DNA of 64,000 nucleotides, from positions 136,996,859-137,060,858 of the forward strand of contig CM066988.1 in NCBI GenBank assembly GCA_033977485.1. The letters are read 5' to 3'. The translations under genes were made by a program, and so were the position numbers. Source of the stretch: Hydrangea macrophylla (taxonomy: Eukaryota; Streptophyta; Magnoliopsida; Cornales; Hydrangeaceae). Positions within the stretch are counted from its first letter, which is position 1, and the number at the start of each line of letters is the position of its first letter. This document shows, one piece after another, positions 1 through 11,900 of the stretch. The notes beneath the pieces were generated by a model. The model did no database searches. It worked only from the letters and a program-made list of their open reading frames with translations, and was not told the DNA's origin.

Positions 1-83
1 GAAGACCGAACGGCCAAGATCGGGGGTTGTAAGGATCCGAAATGCGTCCCGTTCACACCGGATCCTCCCCAACCCAAAATCCT

Positions 84-92
84 CTATAAATA
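84..92 (+). promoter_or_regulatory. LTR TATA box
   Basis: ctataaata sits in a clean context about 20 bp upstream of gtgctgcac and a long A/G tract. It is the expected Pol II core promoter of the LTR, with transcription probably starting near 105-115. The mirror copy is at 17290-17298 on the minus strand. Confidence 0.7.
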
Positions 93-110
93 GGACCCTT
101 GGGTGCTGCA

Positions 111-205
111 CTAAAAAAAAAAAAGAAAAGAAAAAGAAAAAAGAAAAGAAAAAGAAAAAAGAAAAAGAAAAAGAAAGGGAAGCTCTCTCTCTCTCTCTCT
201 CTCCC
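111..205 (+). repeat. polypurine tract followed by (CT)n at the predicted transcript start
   Basis: About 68 nt of A-runs broken by single Gs are followed by a CT microsatellite (about 183-203). The block lies immediately downstream of the TATA box and is kept in the inverted LTR (about 17176-17271). Confidence 0.8.
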
Positions 206-754
206 CCATTGAAGCTCTCTCCAAGCTCTAAAAACCTTCAAACACCACCACCATCTCCACCATCACTCCAAGCCCAAAACCAAGACCACCACCACCTCTG
301 TAAATCATTTACCCACAAATACCCAAAGTTTCAGATCCTAAGGACCCCCCAAAATACCAGAAATCAGCCCCAAACAACCCAACCGGTCACCGGAATTGCA
401 GATTCTGAAAAACACCCAAACGGAGCCTTAAACTGCATTTCTGTGTCTCACCACCCATACCGTTGGCTTCGTATCAAAAAACCCATCGACCTGTGTTTTC
501 AGAACCACCAAAGGAGGTCCAGAAAGCCTACACGCGCCGCCACAAACTTCCACGCGCCGCCGCACCACTCCGGCGCCTCCGCCGCCGTCCACGGCAACAA
601 TAAGATCACCGGACCACCACCAACACCTTCGTCTGCTCCGGACGATTCAAACCCCACCGGCCACACCGCCAAAATCCGCCGGAATCCGCCGCACGCGTCC
701 ACACGCGCCACCAGCCGCCGTACCGCTACGTCCACACGCAGCTACCCTGTCAGC

Positions 755-1145
755 GCTGAGTCAGCGCTGACTCAGCTTTGACCCACCAACCAGAAGCTGC
801 CACGTGTCCACGGTTGCTGAGTCAGCAGTCCAGTCATCCTCCACGTATCTACCACGTCAGCACCAGGTCAGAATTGACCGTCCAATCACAGGCTAACACG
901 TGGCACTATCTGCCACGTGTCCTTGCCACGTCACCGCCACGTCATCACTCAGGCACCAATCAGAGGTTGACACGTGGCATTTCTGCCACGTCAGCATGTT
1001 GACTGGCCACTCAGACGCTGCCACGCGTCACTTGATTGCCCAGTCAGCACATCCAGTCAGCTACCCAATCAGCGCCTCGTCAGCTTTGACCTGCCAATCA
1101 GAAGGCGCCACGTGTCTCTGACTGACACGTGGCCTGCTGACGTGG
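755..1145 (+). promoter_or_regulatory. dense ACGT-core / TGAGTCA-type motif cluster in LTR
   Basis: Twelve ACGT cores lie between 803 and 1143, six of them full CACGTG hexamers in ccacgtgtc or acacgtggc context and the others mainly ccacgtca. Upstream, 755-776 is a perfect 22-bp palindrome built from TGAGTCA and TGACTCA half-sites, and another gctgagtcagc is at about 815-825. These are the classic core sites of plant bZIP factors. The block is about 700 bp downstream of the TATA box. It is kept in the inverted LTR (16238-16627). Function is inferred. Confidence 0.55.
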
Positions 1146-1621
1146 CATTTGGGCCCCACTTTTGGTTTTTTCCCAATTTTCTCCACTCCGGATCCAGATT
1201 TCAACGAACGAACACTTGTTCCTAGCTAATTTGGCCATTCCGGACGCACCCGTGTGCTCAGAATTGCAAAATTCCATCATTTGAAGCAGTTTCTCCATTT
1301 TCAAGCTCATTTATGCTCAAACCGGCCAGTTTGGCGCCGGCCGGTCCCGCCCGAAATCTGCCCGAACCGATTTTGCTCCGGTTTATACCACTTTCGGGGT
1401 TTTCGGCCGTTCCAGACTCACCGGTGACCTCCGTTTGGGCCCGTTTCAAGCCGAAATTTAACTTGGGCCCCGTTTAGCTATTTTCGAGCCGTTTTCTCAA
1501 GGTAAAGGGCCGTTTTCTCTTTTTTCTTGACACCGAATCCAATATAAATGTAATAAATAAGTAAAGGACGAAGAAAGACTCTTTTTATTTTATTCCTTTT
1601 TACTTTCTTTCCTTCTTTTCT

Positions 1622-1812
1622 ACGACCGGCCTCGCCGTCGAATACTTGAAATAACGATCGGCCTCGCCGTCGAATACTTGAAAATAACGATCGGCCTCGC
1701 CGTCGAATACTTGAAAATAACGACCGGCCTCGCCGTCGAATACTTGAAAATAACGACTGGCCTCGCCGTCGAATACTTGAAATAACGACCGGCCTCGCCG
1801 TCGAATACTTGA
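1622..1812 (+). repeat. 32-33-bp tandem repeat, six units
   Basis: Six head-to-tail copies of a unit containing ggcctcgccgtcgaatactt, with one-base differences (gaccgg, gatcgg, gactgg variants and one A more or less). The inverted LTR has the same six units at about 15585-15772, with the variants in nearly the same order. Confidence 0.9.
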
Positions 1813-1964
1813 CCCTCACCATTGTGAACTGGCTAGATCCTAGTTCACTTGATCTTTCCGGTAGGCCGGATTTTTTTAACTCTTGTACATTCATAACTTG
1901 TCCTCTCTCAATTTTTTCTTGCTCACTTAACACTTACATAAATCATTATAAAATCCTAATTCAA

Positions 1965-2312
1965 AACGGGCGCCGACCCTTACTTCCGGTAACTTTCAAA
2001 AACCTTTCTTTCAAAATGAACACTTCAAGTTATCCCGTTGTTCAATAACGCCGATAATATGAATGTTCAAATTCAAAACGGGCACCGACCCTTACTTCCG
2101 GTATTCAAATCCTTTCTAAAACCGAACATTTCGATTAGTTACGTTGTTCAATAATGTTAACGACTTGAATGTTCGAGACTCAAACGGGCACCAACCCTTA
2201 CTTCCGGCAACCTTTTCAAAACCGAACATTTCGATTAGTTACGTTGTTCAATAACGTTAACGACTTGAAAGTTCGAGACTCAAATGGGCACCGACCCTTA
2301 CTTCCGGCACAT
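1965..2312 (+). repeat. degenerate ~100-bp tandem repeat, four units
   Basis: Each unit contains gggcaccgacccttacttcc followed by an A/T-rich stretch with gttcaataacg. They recur near 1967, 2081, 2180 and 2284 and are mirrored at about 15068-15430. Noncoding LTR sequence. Confidence 0.8.
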
Positions 2313-2913
2313 AATCAAGGTTAAAGTCTAGGACTCGATTACGGTGATCGACGTCCTAGCTACACCGACTTTTCAAAAACACTATAACACACGAGCACGG
2401 TCAAATGCGACCAAAAAATTTCAAAAAAATAAATAACAAGTTAGAGCTACGTTTGGCCTGATTCTCAACCCGAGATACGTATGCAACCCCAAAAGGGTGC
2501 GGCCATAACTTTTCATCTTTTTATCTTTTTTTCATTCTTTTATCTTTATGCCCCGTTATCATGAAAATCGCCAATTTGGCAACCATGCTTCGTCATGGAT
2601 GTTCGAGGGTGCTTAATACCTTCCCTCGACATAACCGAGTCCCCGAATCCCTTTCTAAATCTCTGGTTTACTTATCAAAAACATAGGCCCACTTTCCCAA
2701 ACTTTAAAAATATAAAGATATATTTTCGTATCTTTATCGGGATCCTAACACCCGTACAAAGTTAGGTGGCGACTCTGAAAAATCTACTTGGCCTATTTTT
2801 CAAAATAAAAAAATACTTCTCCCACATTCCTCTTTTTCCATTTTTTTTTAAAAAAAACACTCTTATATATATATTTAAAAAACCTTTTTTTTTTCCCGTC
2901 GCGGTGCGACAGC

Positions 2914-2931
2914 TGGCGACTCTGCTGGGGA
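2914..2931 (+). other. primer-binding site (Tat/Ogre type)
   Basis: tggcgactctgctgggga begins two bases after the LTR end. The TGGCGACTC...GGGGA form is the PBS type reported for Tat/Ogre elements (tRNA-Arg-like, from memory). An 11-nt match, tggcgactctg, also occurs inside the LTR at 2767-2777. Confidence 0.75.
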
Positions 2932-3459
2932 CTAACTTAAGAGGACTCAAGCCATTACTTTGGCGATCTTCATACTAACGGGGCATTTTCTTTTACTAAT
3001 TTTTTTTTTCTTTCTTTTTTAGTCTTGTAAGTATTTTGCTTGCACAGGATTTGCGGCCAATGCCAAAAAATAAATTGCAAGGCCAATGCCAACTTTATTT
3101 TGCTCAAGCATTATCACGCACACTACACATTGAGCATGTTCATAACCCGGTTCCGAGGAACCACCCTTAAGATTAGATAGGGAGTTGAGTAGGTGGCGTG
3201 GCCGTTGCGGTGTTACCGTCGGTACCAGCACTGAAATTCTCCCGCTCGAACCACCAACCTGAGAAGGTGCTCCGGCACTGGAGGTTTGAAGGTTCGGGAA
3301 CCTGGCTTAAACAATAAGGCTGCATTAGGTCTCAAAACCCTCGCCACATGGTCGCATCCCATCCACAACATCCAAAAAAAAAAAAATTCTCCTCTTAAGT
3401 TCATTTCAAGTCTTTTCAATACTTCTTTTTAAGGCATGAATGATTATATCTGAGCAAAC
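2932..3459 (+). other. 5' untranslated leader of the Tat/Ogre element
   Basis: Noncoding stretch between PBS and ORF1, with a short T-tract at about 2998-3020 and an A-tract at about 3373. No gene or clear RNA fold recognised. Confidence 0.6.
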
Positions 3460-5130
3460 ATGGTCCTTTCGTCAGATTATCAAGAAATTTCCAAAAAAAT
3501 GACAAGTCAACCGCCAAAGCTGGGTTTTGCCACCGAGACCGATCCCCGGCTGTCCACTTGGTATCACAAGTTGTCGCTCGAAGATTCAGCGAGATTCCAG
3601 AGGCACTTTGGGTTCCTAGGGTCTCTACTCCAAGTCAGAACGGACAGGCACATGCTCGAGTCAGTAGTCGCCTTCTAGGATCCAACAGTCATGGTATTCC
3701 GTTTCGGAGAGCAAGAACTTACCCCGACTCTTGAGGAATACGCCGGGCTGCTCAAATTAACAATCAACGGCGACCCGGTACTGCCGAACTTTAAACCCGG
3801 CAAGAGTCGGACGGCGGACTTCTTGGGTATGAGAAGAGATATTCTGGAAAAGGCCGTAGGAGGGGACTTCATGCGATATCCTATCAGCTTCCTCCTTGAC
3901 AGATTTATGGACCCTGAGGGGTTCTACAAGCATCATTTCTTATGCTCATTATCAGAATGGGCAGAAAATCGATTGTGGATTCTTGCTCTCTGCCTCGTGG
4001 CCCACCTGCTATTCCCACGTGAAGACAGAAAGATTGACATGACCCTGATCGATGTCATCATACAAGTTCGCAGCGGCCGGACCTTCATTCCTACAATTAT
4101 AGCTGAAACCTTGCGAACTCTGACTTTCTGTAGACACAAGGGTAAAGGGTTCTTCACAGCCAGCGCCGGTCTGCTACAAATATGGATGATGTCCCATCTC
4201 ATCAAATGTCCGCGTCCAGTGCAACATTTTATGAACGTAGATATCATCACGCCACTCAGCAAGCTACCATCGCCTGTCCAGGGGAAAACCGAGTGGTACA
4301 AATACTTGGCACAGCTGCAAGACTCTGACCTACAGTGGTATTTGGGGTTGTGTTCTTCCTCATCCGTTCGGATCCGAACCAGTGAGCTCTCATTCATCCC
4401 GCTGATCGGATTGACCGGAGGAACGCCGTACGCTCCGGGTCGGGTACTCAGACAATTCAATAGGACACAGTACATCCCACGAACAGAAGACATGTCCTAC
4501 TTCTACTTCGATCACATCATCTCCACTAAGGATCGTTATAGTGGGGCATTAAATCAGTGGCGTTCAGTCCACCCCGATGAAGATCATACCGACCACTTAG
4601 CCGGTACGGGACCTGCGTACGACGGGTGGATACAAGAAGAACTGGGGCATTTGCCGATCGAGCCAAAGAGACCAAGGACCGAGGAATCAGAAGTCAACGA
4701 CCACGTCAAGAGACTCCGGGCCGCTCTTAATCAAGAAGAAGCTATCCGAACTCGGATAGAACAAGAAAATGGACAGTTGCAAGTCAACCTTCAAGATGCA
4801 CGTGACAGGATCAGTCAGCTTGAAGAAACGCTCGAGCAAGAGGAAGCCGCCAGGGCTTTGGAGAGGGAACAACATCGAGCATACATACAAAAGTCTCAAG
4901 TCCGGCTCCGCCAGCTAGAGATTGACATTCTCACCAAAGCCGAGTCAAAGATCGGTACACTGCATGAGCAACTTCAACAAGAGGCAGCCGAAAATGACAG
5001 GCTGAAAACAATCCTTGGCTGTATCAAAGAGCTGACGATGGATCTTTCGCAAGGGGACTTTAGTTCATTTCAAGTAGGACTAGATACTGCTAGGACCTAC
5101 ATGTGGAATGTACTGCAACTTTTATTTTAA
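3460..5130 (+). pseudogene. ORF1 of Tat/Ogre element: plant-mobile-domain-like protein with C-terminal coiled coil
   Basis: One frame of about 556 codons opens at ATG 3460 and is broken once by TAG at 3676-3678; it stays in the same frame on both sides. The first two thirds (residues about 25-380) resemble the plant mobile domain/aminotransferase-like fold, with VFRFGEQELTPTLEEYAGLL just after the break. The last third (about 400-540) is rich in E, Q, R and L and predicts a long coiled coil. Tat/Ogre elements carry such an extra ORF upstream of gag; its role is unknown. It is followed by about 225 bp of noncoding sequence before gag. With the stop read literally the intact part is 3691-5130 (479 aa). 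Confidence 0.8.
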
Positions 5131-5356
5131 GAACCCTTGTATTATCCCTGATTTGGTCATCAATGAAAAATTCGAGTTTTTTTGATAATCTGACTACGTA
5201 ACCACGTTTGCAAAAGACCGTAATCATTCATGCATATATTATACATACTCATGCTTGCATATGTCTACAGGGGGTTAAAAAATCAAAATTCCGGGGGCAT
5301 CAGAAGATTGGGCCCGCAGCCCTATTTGGACTAGAGGATACCTTCGACGGATACAG

Positions 5357-8300
5357 ATGGCTCAGGACGATCCTCCATCCGCCTCCGAAGAAAGCTCACA
5401 ACTTGCTCAGAGCCCCGAATTCCAGGTCCTGCAACAACAAGTCAATGACATGTCGAAACAAATGGCCACCATCATAGCTTTGCTCTCTGTCGGAGCCACC
5501 AACACCCCCGCTCCTAATGGTGCTGCTCCACCAATTTCACCGCTTTTAGACGTCCATGATCAGGTCCCCCCAGGACGTGTGTACGCTGTAGACCCCCAAG
5601 GATCTGTGTACACCGTAGACCCTCAGGCAGGCAATCAACCAACGACTCCCAAAACTGCTGCCGTTCCGCCAGCGATAATGGTCAACGAGGGAGTGGATCA
5701 CTACCTCGAGGAAGAAAGGTTAAGAAAGGAAGGAGAGATGAGCTCGCTGACACAGCAAGTGAAGCGACTAGAAAGCTCAATTCAGAGCATTCAAGGGGCC
5801 AACACATACGGAGGGATGTCATTCCCTGATCTCGCAGTTGCTCCAGGCAAGATATTTCCGGACAAGTTCAAGATGCCAGACTTAACGACAAAATATGATG
5901 GATCAGGGGATCCATACGTCCATCTGAGAGTTTACATCGATGAACTTGGACCATGTGCGACCGACGAGAAGCTGAGGGTCCATCTCTTCTCTAAAGGCCA
6001 GACTGGGGCAGCTCTACGGTGGTTTGTCCGTTTGGATAAAACCAAAATCGCTACATGGGACGACCTTACCAAGACTTTCTACCAGCATTACCGGTACAAT
6101 ACTGACATCGCTCCAACACGGCAATCACTGGAGAAAATTTGCAAAAAGCCGAGCGAGTCATTCCGTGAGTACGCTCACCGCTGGAGGGAGGTTGGGTCCC
6201 AAGTACATCCACCGATGGACGACTCTGAGATGACAGAGGCATTCATACTTGCCTAGCAGCATCCCTATTATGACCGACTCATCAACGGGACAGGCCGATC
6301 ATTCGCCGAGATAATCAAGCACGGCGAATTAATCGAGGAAGGGATACAGACTGGAAAAATCAAGATCGGGTCAGAGCAGGGTCAGGCAGGGTCTTCTTAC
6401 AAAAAGCCCAAGAAAGAGAATGAAATGGCTGTGGTCTACCCAGACGCCGGACAGTATGCCCCTGTAAACTTCATCCAGCAGCCGGCTCCGCCTCCTCCGA
6501 GATATCAGCAAGCCGTGTCCGTGTACCAACAACCAATGGCACAGCCTCAGCCATTCACGCCTCAACCACAGGGCTACCGTCAGAATCCGCAGCAACCAGC
6601 CAAAACTGAAAATTTCCAGCAGAAAAAGCTCAACCGAGCTCGGGTCTTTGCGCCACTGGCTGAATCGCAAAGTTCTATCATGAGCAAGCTGCTGGCCCAA
6701 GGAGCCATTACTCTAATCCCAGCTGGGAAGACGCCCGATCCACTCCCGAAATCCTATGATCATAGCCGACGCTGCAAGTATCACTCGGGAATGGTGGGGC
6801 ATTCCACGGATGACTGTTTCTCCCTCAAGCATAAAATCCAAGATTTGATAGACGACGGGAGAATCGCCGTAAAACCAATTGAGCAACAGGCCAATATCGC
6901 CCATAACCCTCTCCCGCAACATGAAGCCGGGGGGTCGATCAATGCTGTGATCGTAGAGGAAGAAGGGACCGTAATGACCATCAATCAGCATCCTCGGCCA
7001 AGGTGGGTCGGCCACTCTCCATCAGAATCTATCAGGGGGAATCTCTCCTGCCTTGCTCTCCATACCACTCCTGCTACGCCGCTTGTTGTGCTCATTGCAC
7101 CGGAGCCGATCATTCCCAGCTCGGTGACTCAAGAAGATAAAGAAGTCCACACCGCTCCCGCGAAGAAGATCCAAAAGGGTACGAAATCCCTCTTCACTCC
7201 CGATCCAACAATCCAAAGGGGAATTCAGATCACCCCAACTCCAATAAGACCTTTGTTGGAAGTCCTTTCTGCTCCCGACCCAACAATCCAAAAAAGCATT
7301 CAAGCCATTCCGGCTCCGGTAAAGCCCTTGCTAGAGGTCTTCACCACTCCTGCTGACCCGATAATTCTCCACTCTCCTCTACCTGTCATCCAACCAGCGG
7401 TGACTGATGCTCACGCCATCCCGTGGGTATATCAGGCCCAAGGCCAAGACAACCAGGGGGAGGTCTCTAATACAGAAGGGTTCTTAGGCCAGACCGAAGT
7501 TGCCCGCACAGATTGCCCGCCAAAACTGCCGGTTTCGGCCGAAGAGGCGGAGAAATTCTTGACGCTGCTCAAACGCAGTGAATATCAGATTATCGAGCAA
7601 CTACGGAAGGCTCCAGACCACTCTTCCATGCTGTCACTGATTTTGACCTCCGAGACTCACCGAGATGCCTTTCTCAAAGTCCTTAACGAGTCCCATATGG
7701 CTGACGGCATCTCGGCCGACAAGTTTACCGATATTGTGGGGAATGTCTCCACCTTCAACATCATCTCCTTTTCTGATGAGGAGATGGGACCAGAGGGCAC
7801 CGGACATAACAAAGCCCTGCACTTGACAGTAAAAAGCAACGGAATGATCCTCAGTCAGGTTCTCGTCGACAACGGGTCAGCAGTCAATGTTTGTCCCCTA
7901 AGCACAATCAAGAGGATGGGTATTGACCCAGAGAAGGTACAACGGTCAAACACAGTGATCCGGGCATTTGATGGATCTCGAAAGGAGACAATCGGAATGA
8001 TCCACCTGCCAGTCGAGATCGGGCCGTATGAATTTCAAATCACCTTCCAGGTCCTAGACATCCCGGCAGCCTATAGTATGCTCCTCGGAAGGCCATGGAT
8101 CCATCCAGCCGGGGCGGTTCCCTCCACCCTGCATCAAAATGTTAAATATGCAATCGATGGGCTTCTAGTCGTCGTCCATGGCGAACGAGAGTTTGCCACA
8201 TCCGGAAAGCCATCACTACCGCATATTAACGCAGGCAAGGAGACTGAACCTGCCTCATACCAAGTCTTTGAATTGGTCTCTGCCACCTTCGCTCCGGAAG

Positions 8301-8766
8301 GGAAACCAACAAGAAAGCCTGCATACTCGCAGGCTCATCTGAACATGGCCAGGCAATTGAAGACGTTCGGATATAAGCCCGGAAAGGGGCTTGGGAGGTC
8401 AAACCAAGGGCAGATATAGCCGATCGATCTGCCAAATCAGAAGGACACCTGCGGTCTTGGATATAAGAAGAGACGGGGAAAGGACAAGAGATCCGGTCGC
8501 AAAATCGGAAGGCCAATTCCACACATTCGGGAGACCTTCCCCCACCCAGCCGAGACAATATTCCCTGACCAGGCAGGTCAGCCCACTCTGACGATCGACT
8601 GGACGTCCATGGTCCCAACAGGCAGTATCCGAGACCTATTCGAGGAAAATGTCGCCACGATCACTGGGCCAGGAGCCTCCACCAAGCCAACGGTCCGCCG
8701 GTTAGAGCCAGAGGAAACTCTGAACAACTGGGAGATCCGCCCTCTGCTGTGTAAAAGGGCATCTGG
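5357..8766 (+). pseudogene. gag-pro of Tat/Ogre element with G-patch (two in-frame amber codons)
   Basis: One frame runs from ATG 5357 to the splice donor at 8766/8767, interrupted by TAG at 6254-6256 and 8417-8419. In order: Q/P-rich N-terminus; retrotransposon gag domain (residues about 165-300, with ALRWF and FYQHY blocks); a zinc-knuckle-like C-H-H-C patch (CKYHSGMVGHSTDDC, near residue 473); a P-rich linker with imperfect repeats; aspartic protease with VDNGSAVN near residue 836 (DNGSA instead of the usual DTGS/DSGS); and a G-patch (KPGKGLGR near 1010). Gag packages RNA, the protease matures the polyprotein, and the G-patch is a Tat/Ogre hallmark of unclear role. The first stop falls inside gag, so an unedited transcript would give only a 299-aa gag fragment. 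Confidence 0.85.
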
Positions 8767-8948
8767 GTAAAAAAAAGGATATCTGTAAAAGTTCTCACTT
8801 GACTTAAGCCGGCCGAGTGAGAAATAACAATCTTTGTAAAAGGCTTCTATCTTTTTGTTTAATGAATGAAATTCAAGTTTACTGACCTTGTTTTAAAGCT
8901 CTGTTTCTGAATCTTTTTTTTTTTTTTTTTTTGCAAAATCGATTTCAG
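8767..8948 (+). other. 182-bp intron between gag-pro and pol
   Basis: Donor TGG|GTAAAA (8766/8767) and acceptor TTTCAG|GG (8948/8949), the latter preceded by a near-pure T run at about 8912-8932. Removing it joins two bases of one gag-pro codon to one base of pol and keeps the frame. The apparent gag-pro stop TAA (8768-8770) is formed by the intron's own first bases, so splicing removes it. Ogre elements are known for an intron at this place. An alternative donor at 8751 would shift the frame. Confidence 0.75.
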
Positions 8949-11900
8949 GGAATCTGTGACTAAACTCATTAATCACCTGGATATCACACAAATTGAACAA
9001 GTCAAGAATCACTCAAAAATGGAAATGGACTTTAATCATTTGGGTATGGAGGAGGAATCTGATTCCGACGACGAGACCCCCTCTGAACTTGAAAAAATGG
9101 TATCAGAACTTGAGGACAAACCAAAGCCTAACTTAGAAGAGGCCGACACCATCAATGTTGGTACAATCGAGAATCCTCGAGAACTGAAAATCGGCCATCA
9201 ACTCACACCGGAGCACAAGCACGAACTCTTTCAATTCTTGAAAGAATATCAGGATGTGTTTGCTTGGTCATACCAGGACATGCCGGGCCTAGCCACTGAC
9301 ATCGTCACACACAAACTCGCAGTCAAGCCGGAATTCACGCCGATCAAGCAGAAGTTGCGGAAACTAAAGCCAGAGTGGAGCCTCAAAGTCAAAGAAGAGG
9401 TAATCAAGCAGTTCGAAGCCGGCTTCATCATGGTTGTGAGCTATCCAACATGGCTTGCAAACGTGGTGCCCGTGCCGAAGAAAGACGGTCGCATTCGGGT
9501 CTGCGTCGACTACAGGGATCTTAACAAGGCAAGCCCAAAGGACGATTTCCCTCTGCCCAACATCCACATATTGGTTGACAACACAGCCGGGCACGAGATC
9601 TATTCCTTCATGGATGGATTTTCTGGCTACAACCAAATCCTGCTGGACGAGGAAGATAGGGAAAAGACTGCCTTCATCACTCCCTGGGGCACTTTCTGCT
9701 ATAGAGTCATGCCGTTCGGGCTTAAAAATGCTGGGGCAACCTATCAGAGGGCCATGACCGCGCTTTTCCATGACATGATGCATCAAGAACTTGAGGTCTA
9801 CGTCGATGACATGATCATAAAGTCTAAAAGAATTTCTGAGCACATGGCCGATCTCAAGAAACTCTTCGATCGCCTCAGAAAGTACCAACTCAAGTTGAAT
9901 CCAGCAAAGTGTGCCTTTGGCGTCCCCTCAGGAAAGCTTCTAGGGTTCATGGTTAGTCGACACGGCATCGAGATTGACCCCGGAAAAATCAAAGCAATCA
10001 CCGAGATGCCTGCTCCCACAAAGGAAAAGGAGATTCGGGGATTCCTAGGACGGATCAATTTCATCAGCCGTTTCATCTCACAACTCACAGACAAGTGCGA
10101 GCCGATCTTCAAATTGCTCCGGAAAGGCTCCGACAAAAAATGGAATGAGGACTGTCAGGGCGCTTTCGAAACAATCAAGAAATATCTCCTGAATCCGCCG
10201 GTCCTCGTTCCACCAGAGCCAGGACGTCCTCTTTTGCTGTACTTGTCAGTACTTGATAATTCGATGGGATGTGTACTGGGGCAGCACGACGAAACCGGAC
10301 GAAAGGAACATGCTATCTACTACTTGAGCAAGAGGTTCACTGAAAGCGAATCCAGATACTCACTACTGGAACGGACTTGTTGCGCCCTCGCTTGGGCCGC
10401 CACAAGACTCCGTCATTATCTGCTCAGCCATACGGTATATCTGATCGCTCGAATGGACCCACTCAAGTACATCTTCGAAAGGCCTGTCTTGACTGGGAAG
10501 ATATCTAAATGGCAGATGCTTCTAACCGAGTTCGACATCGTCTATATCACTCAAAAGGCCATCAAGGGACAGGCGATCGCCGATCAACTTGCAGAATCAC
10601 CGGCAGACAACTACGAGCCAATGAACACGGCTTTCCCAGACGAGGCTGTCCTTTTTGCTACCGGTGAAAATGAAGGCGAGGACTTCGATGGATGGCGAAT
10701 GTACTTCGACGGAGCATCCAACAGTAAAGGAGCTGGGGCAGGGGCAGTTGTCATATCAAAAGACGGAATGCACTTTCCGGCCTGTTGTAAACTGAACTTC
10801 GACGCGACCAACAATGTCTCGGAATACGAAGCATGCATCCTAGGTTTGAGGTTGGCCCTCGACATGGATATTCACAGGTTGGCAGTATTCGGAGACTCTG
10901 AGCTTGTCATCAAACAATCTACGGAGGAATACGCCACGCGAGACACCAAGCTCATCCCGTACAGGAGGTGCTTAGTCGATCTATGTCAAGGATTCGACTA
11001 CGTCGAGTTCAACCACATTCCTCGAGATCAGAATGATTTCGGCGACGCTCTTGCAACTCTATCATCCATGATCAAAGTCCCCAACTCGGATGAAATTCCG
11101 CCTCTGACCATCGAGGCAAGATCAAGGCCAGCTTACTGTTATCAAATTGGGGAAGGATCAAGCGACAAGCCGTGGTATTTCGATATCGTCAACTTCCTGG
11201 AAAAGCAAGAGTACCCTCCAAATACTAATATTGCGGAACGCCGCACTCTCCAAAAGCTCGCCTCACAATTCTTCCTCAGCGGTGGCGTTCTATACCGGAG
11301 GAACCACCATCTGGGCTTACTTAGATGCGTGTCAGCCACAACCGCTGATCACTTAATGGAGAAAGTACACGGAGGAGTTTGCGGTCCACACATGAGCGGC
11401 CTCATGCTTGCCAAGAAGATAATGCGGACATGACACTTCTGGCTCACCATAGAGCGCGACTGCGTCAATTTTGTAAAGAAGTGTCGTCAATGTCAAATCC
11501 ATGCCAACCAGATCCACGCACCGCCAAGGGACTTGCATCCTATGACGACTCCATGGCCCTTTTCCATGTGGGGAATGGACGTCATCGGTCCTATCACTCC
11601 GAAATCGTCCAACGGTCATCGTTTCATACTGGTGGCTATCGATTACTTCACAAAGTGGGTCGAGGCAGAATCTTATGCACGGGTTACAAAAGAAGTCGTC
11701 ACGAGATTCGTCAAGAACATTCTGATATGCCGATTCGGTCTCCCGGAGTCCATCATCTCGGATAATGCCAGAAATCTTAACAATGACATGATGAAAGAAC
11801 TCTGTCAGCAATTCCAGATCACTCACAGGCATTCCGCACCTTACCGTCCAAAGATGAATGGGGCAGTTGAGGCAGCCAACAAAAATATCAAGACGATCAT

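Larger units (their letters stand above)
1..2911 (+). repeat. left LTR of the Tat/Ogre element (5' end outside window)
   Basis: Position 1 pairs with 17381 of the inverted copy, so about 894 bp of U3 lie left of the window. The LTR ends in ...gcgaca at 2911, two bases before the PBS. It holds a TATA box, a purine tract, an ACGT/TGAGTCA-rich block, a 33-bp tandem array and four degenerate repeats of about 100 bp. No credible protein is encoded; the open frames here are proline-rich or repeat translations. Confidence 0.9.

Noticed and set aside
209..781. 190-codon open frame in the LTR
   Set aside because: Proline/serine/threonine-rich translation of GC-rich LTR sequence, mirrored on the inverted copy, with no domain; not a gene.
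1478..1933. 151-codon minus-strand frame
   Set aside because: It is the translation of the 33-bp tandem repeat (repeated SSIRRRGRSLF); a repeat artefact.
6254..6262. programmed amber readthrough in Tat gag
   Set aside because: TAG is followed by CAG but the next codon does not fit the known CAR-YYA context, and other random stops are present; mutation is simpler.
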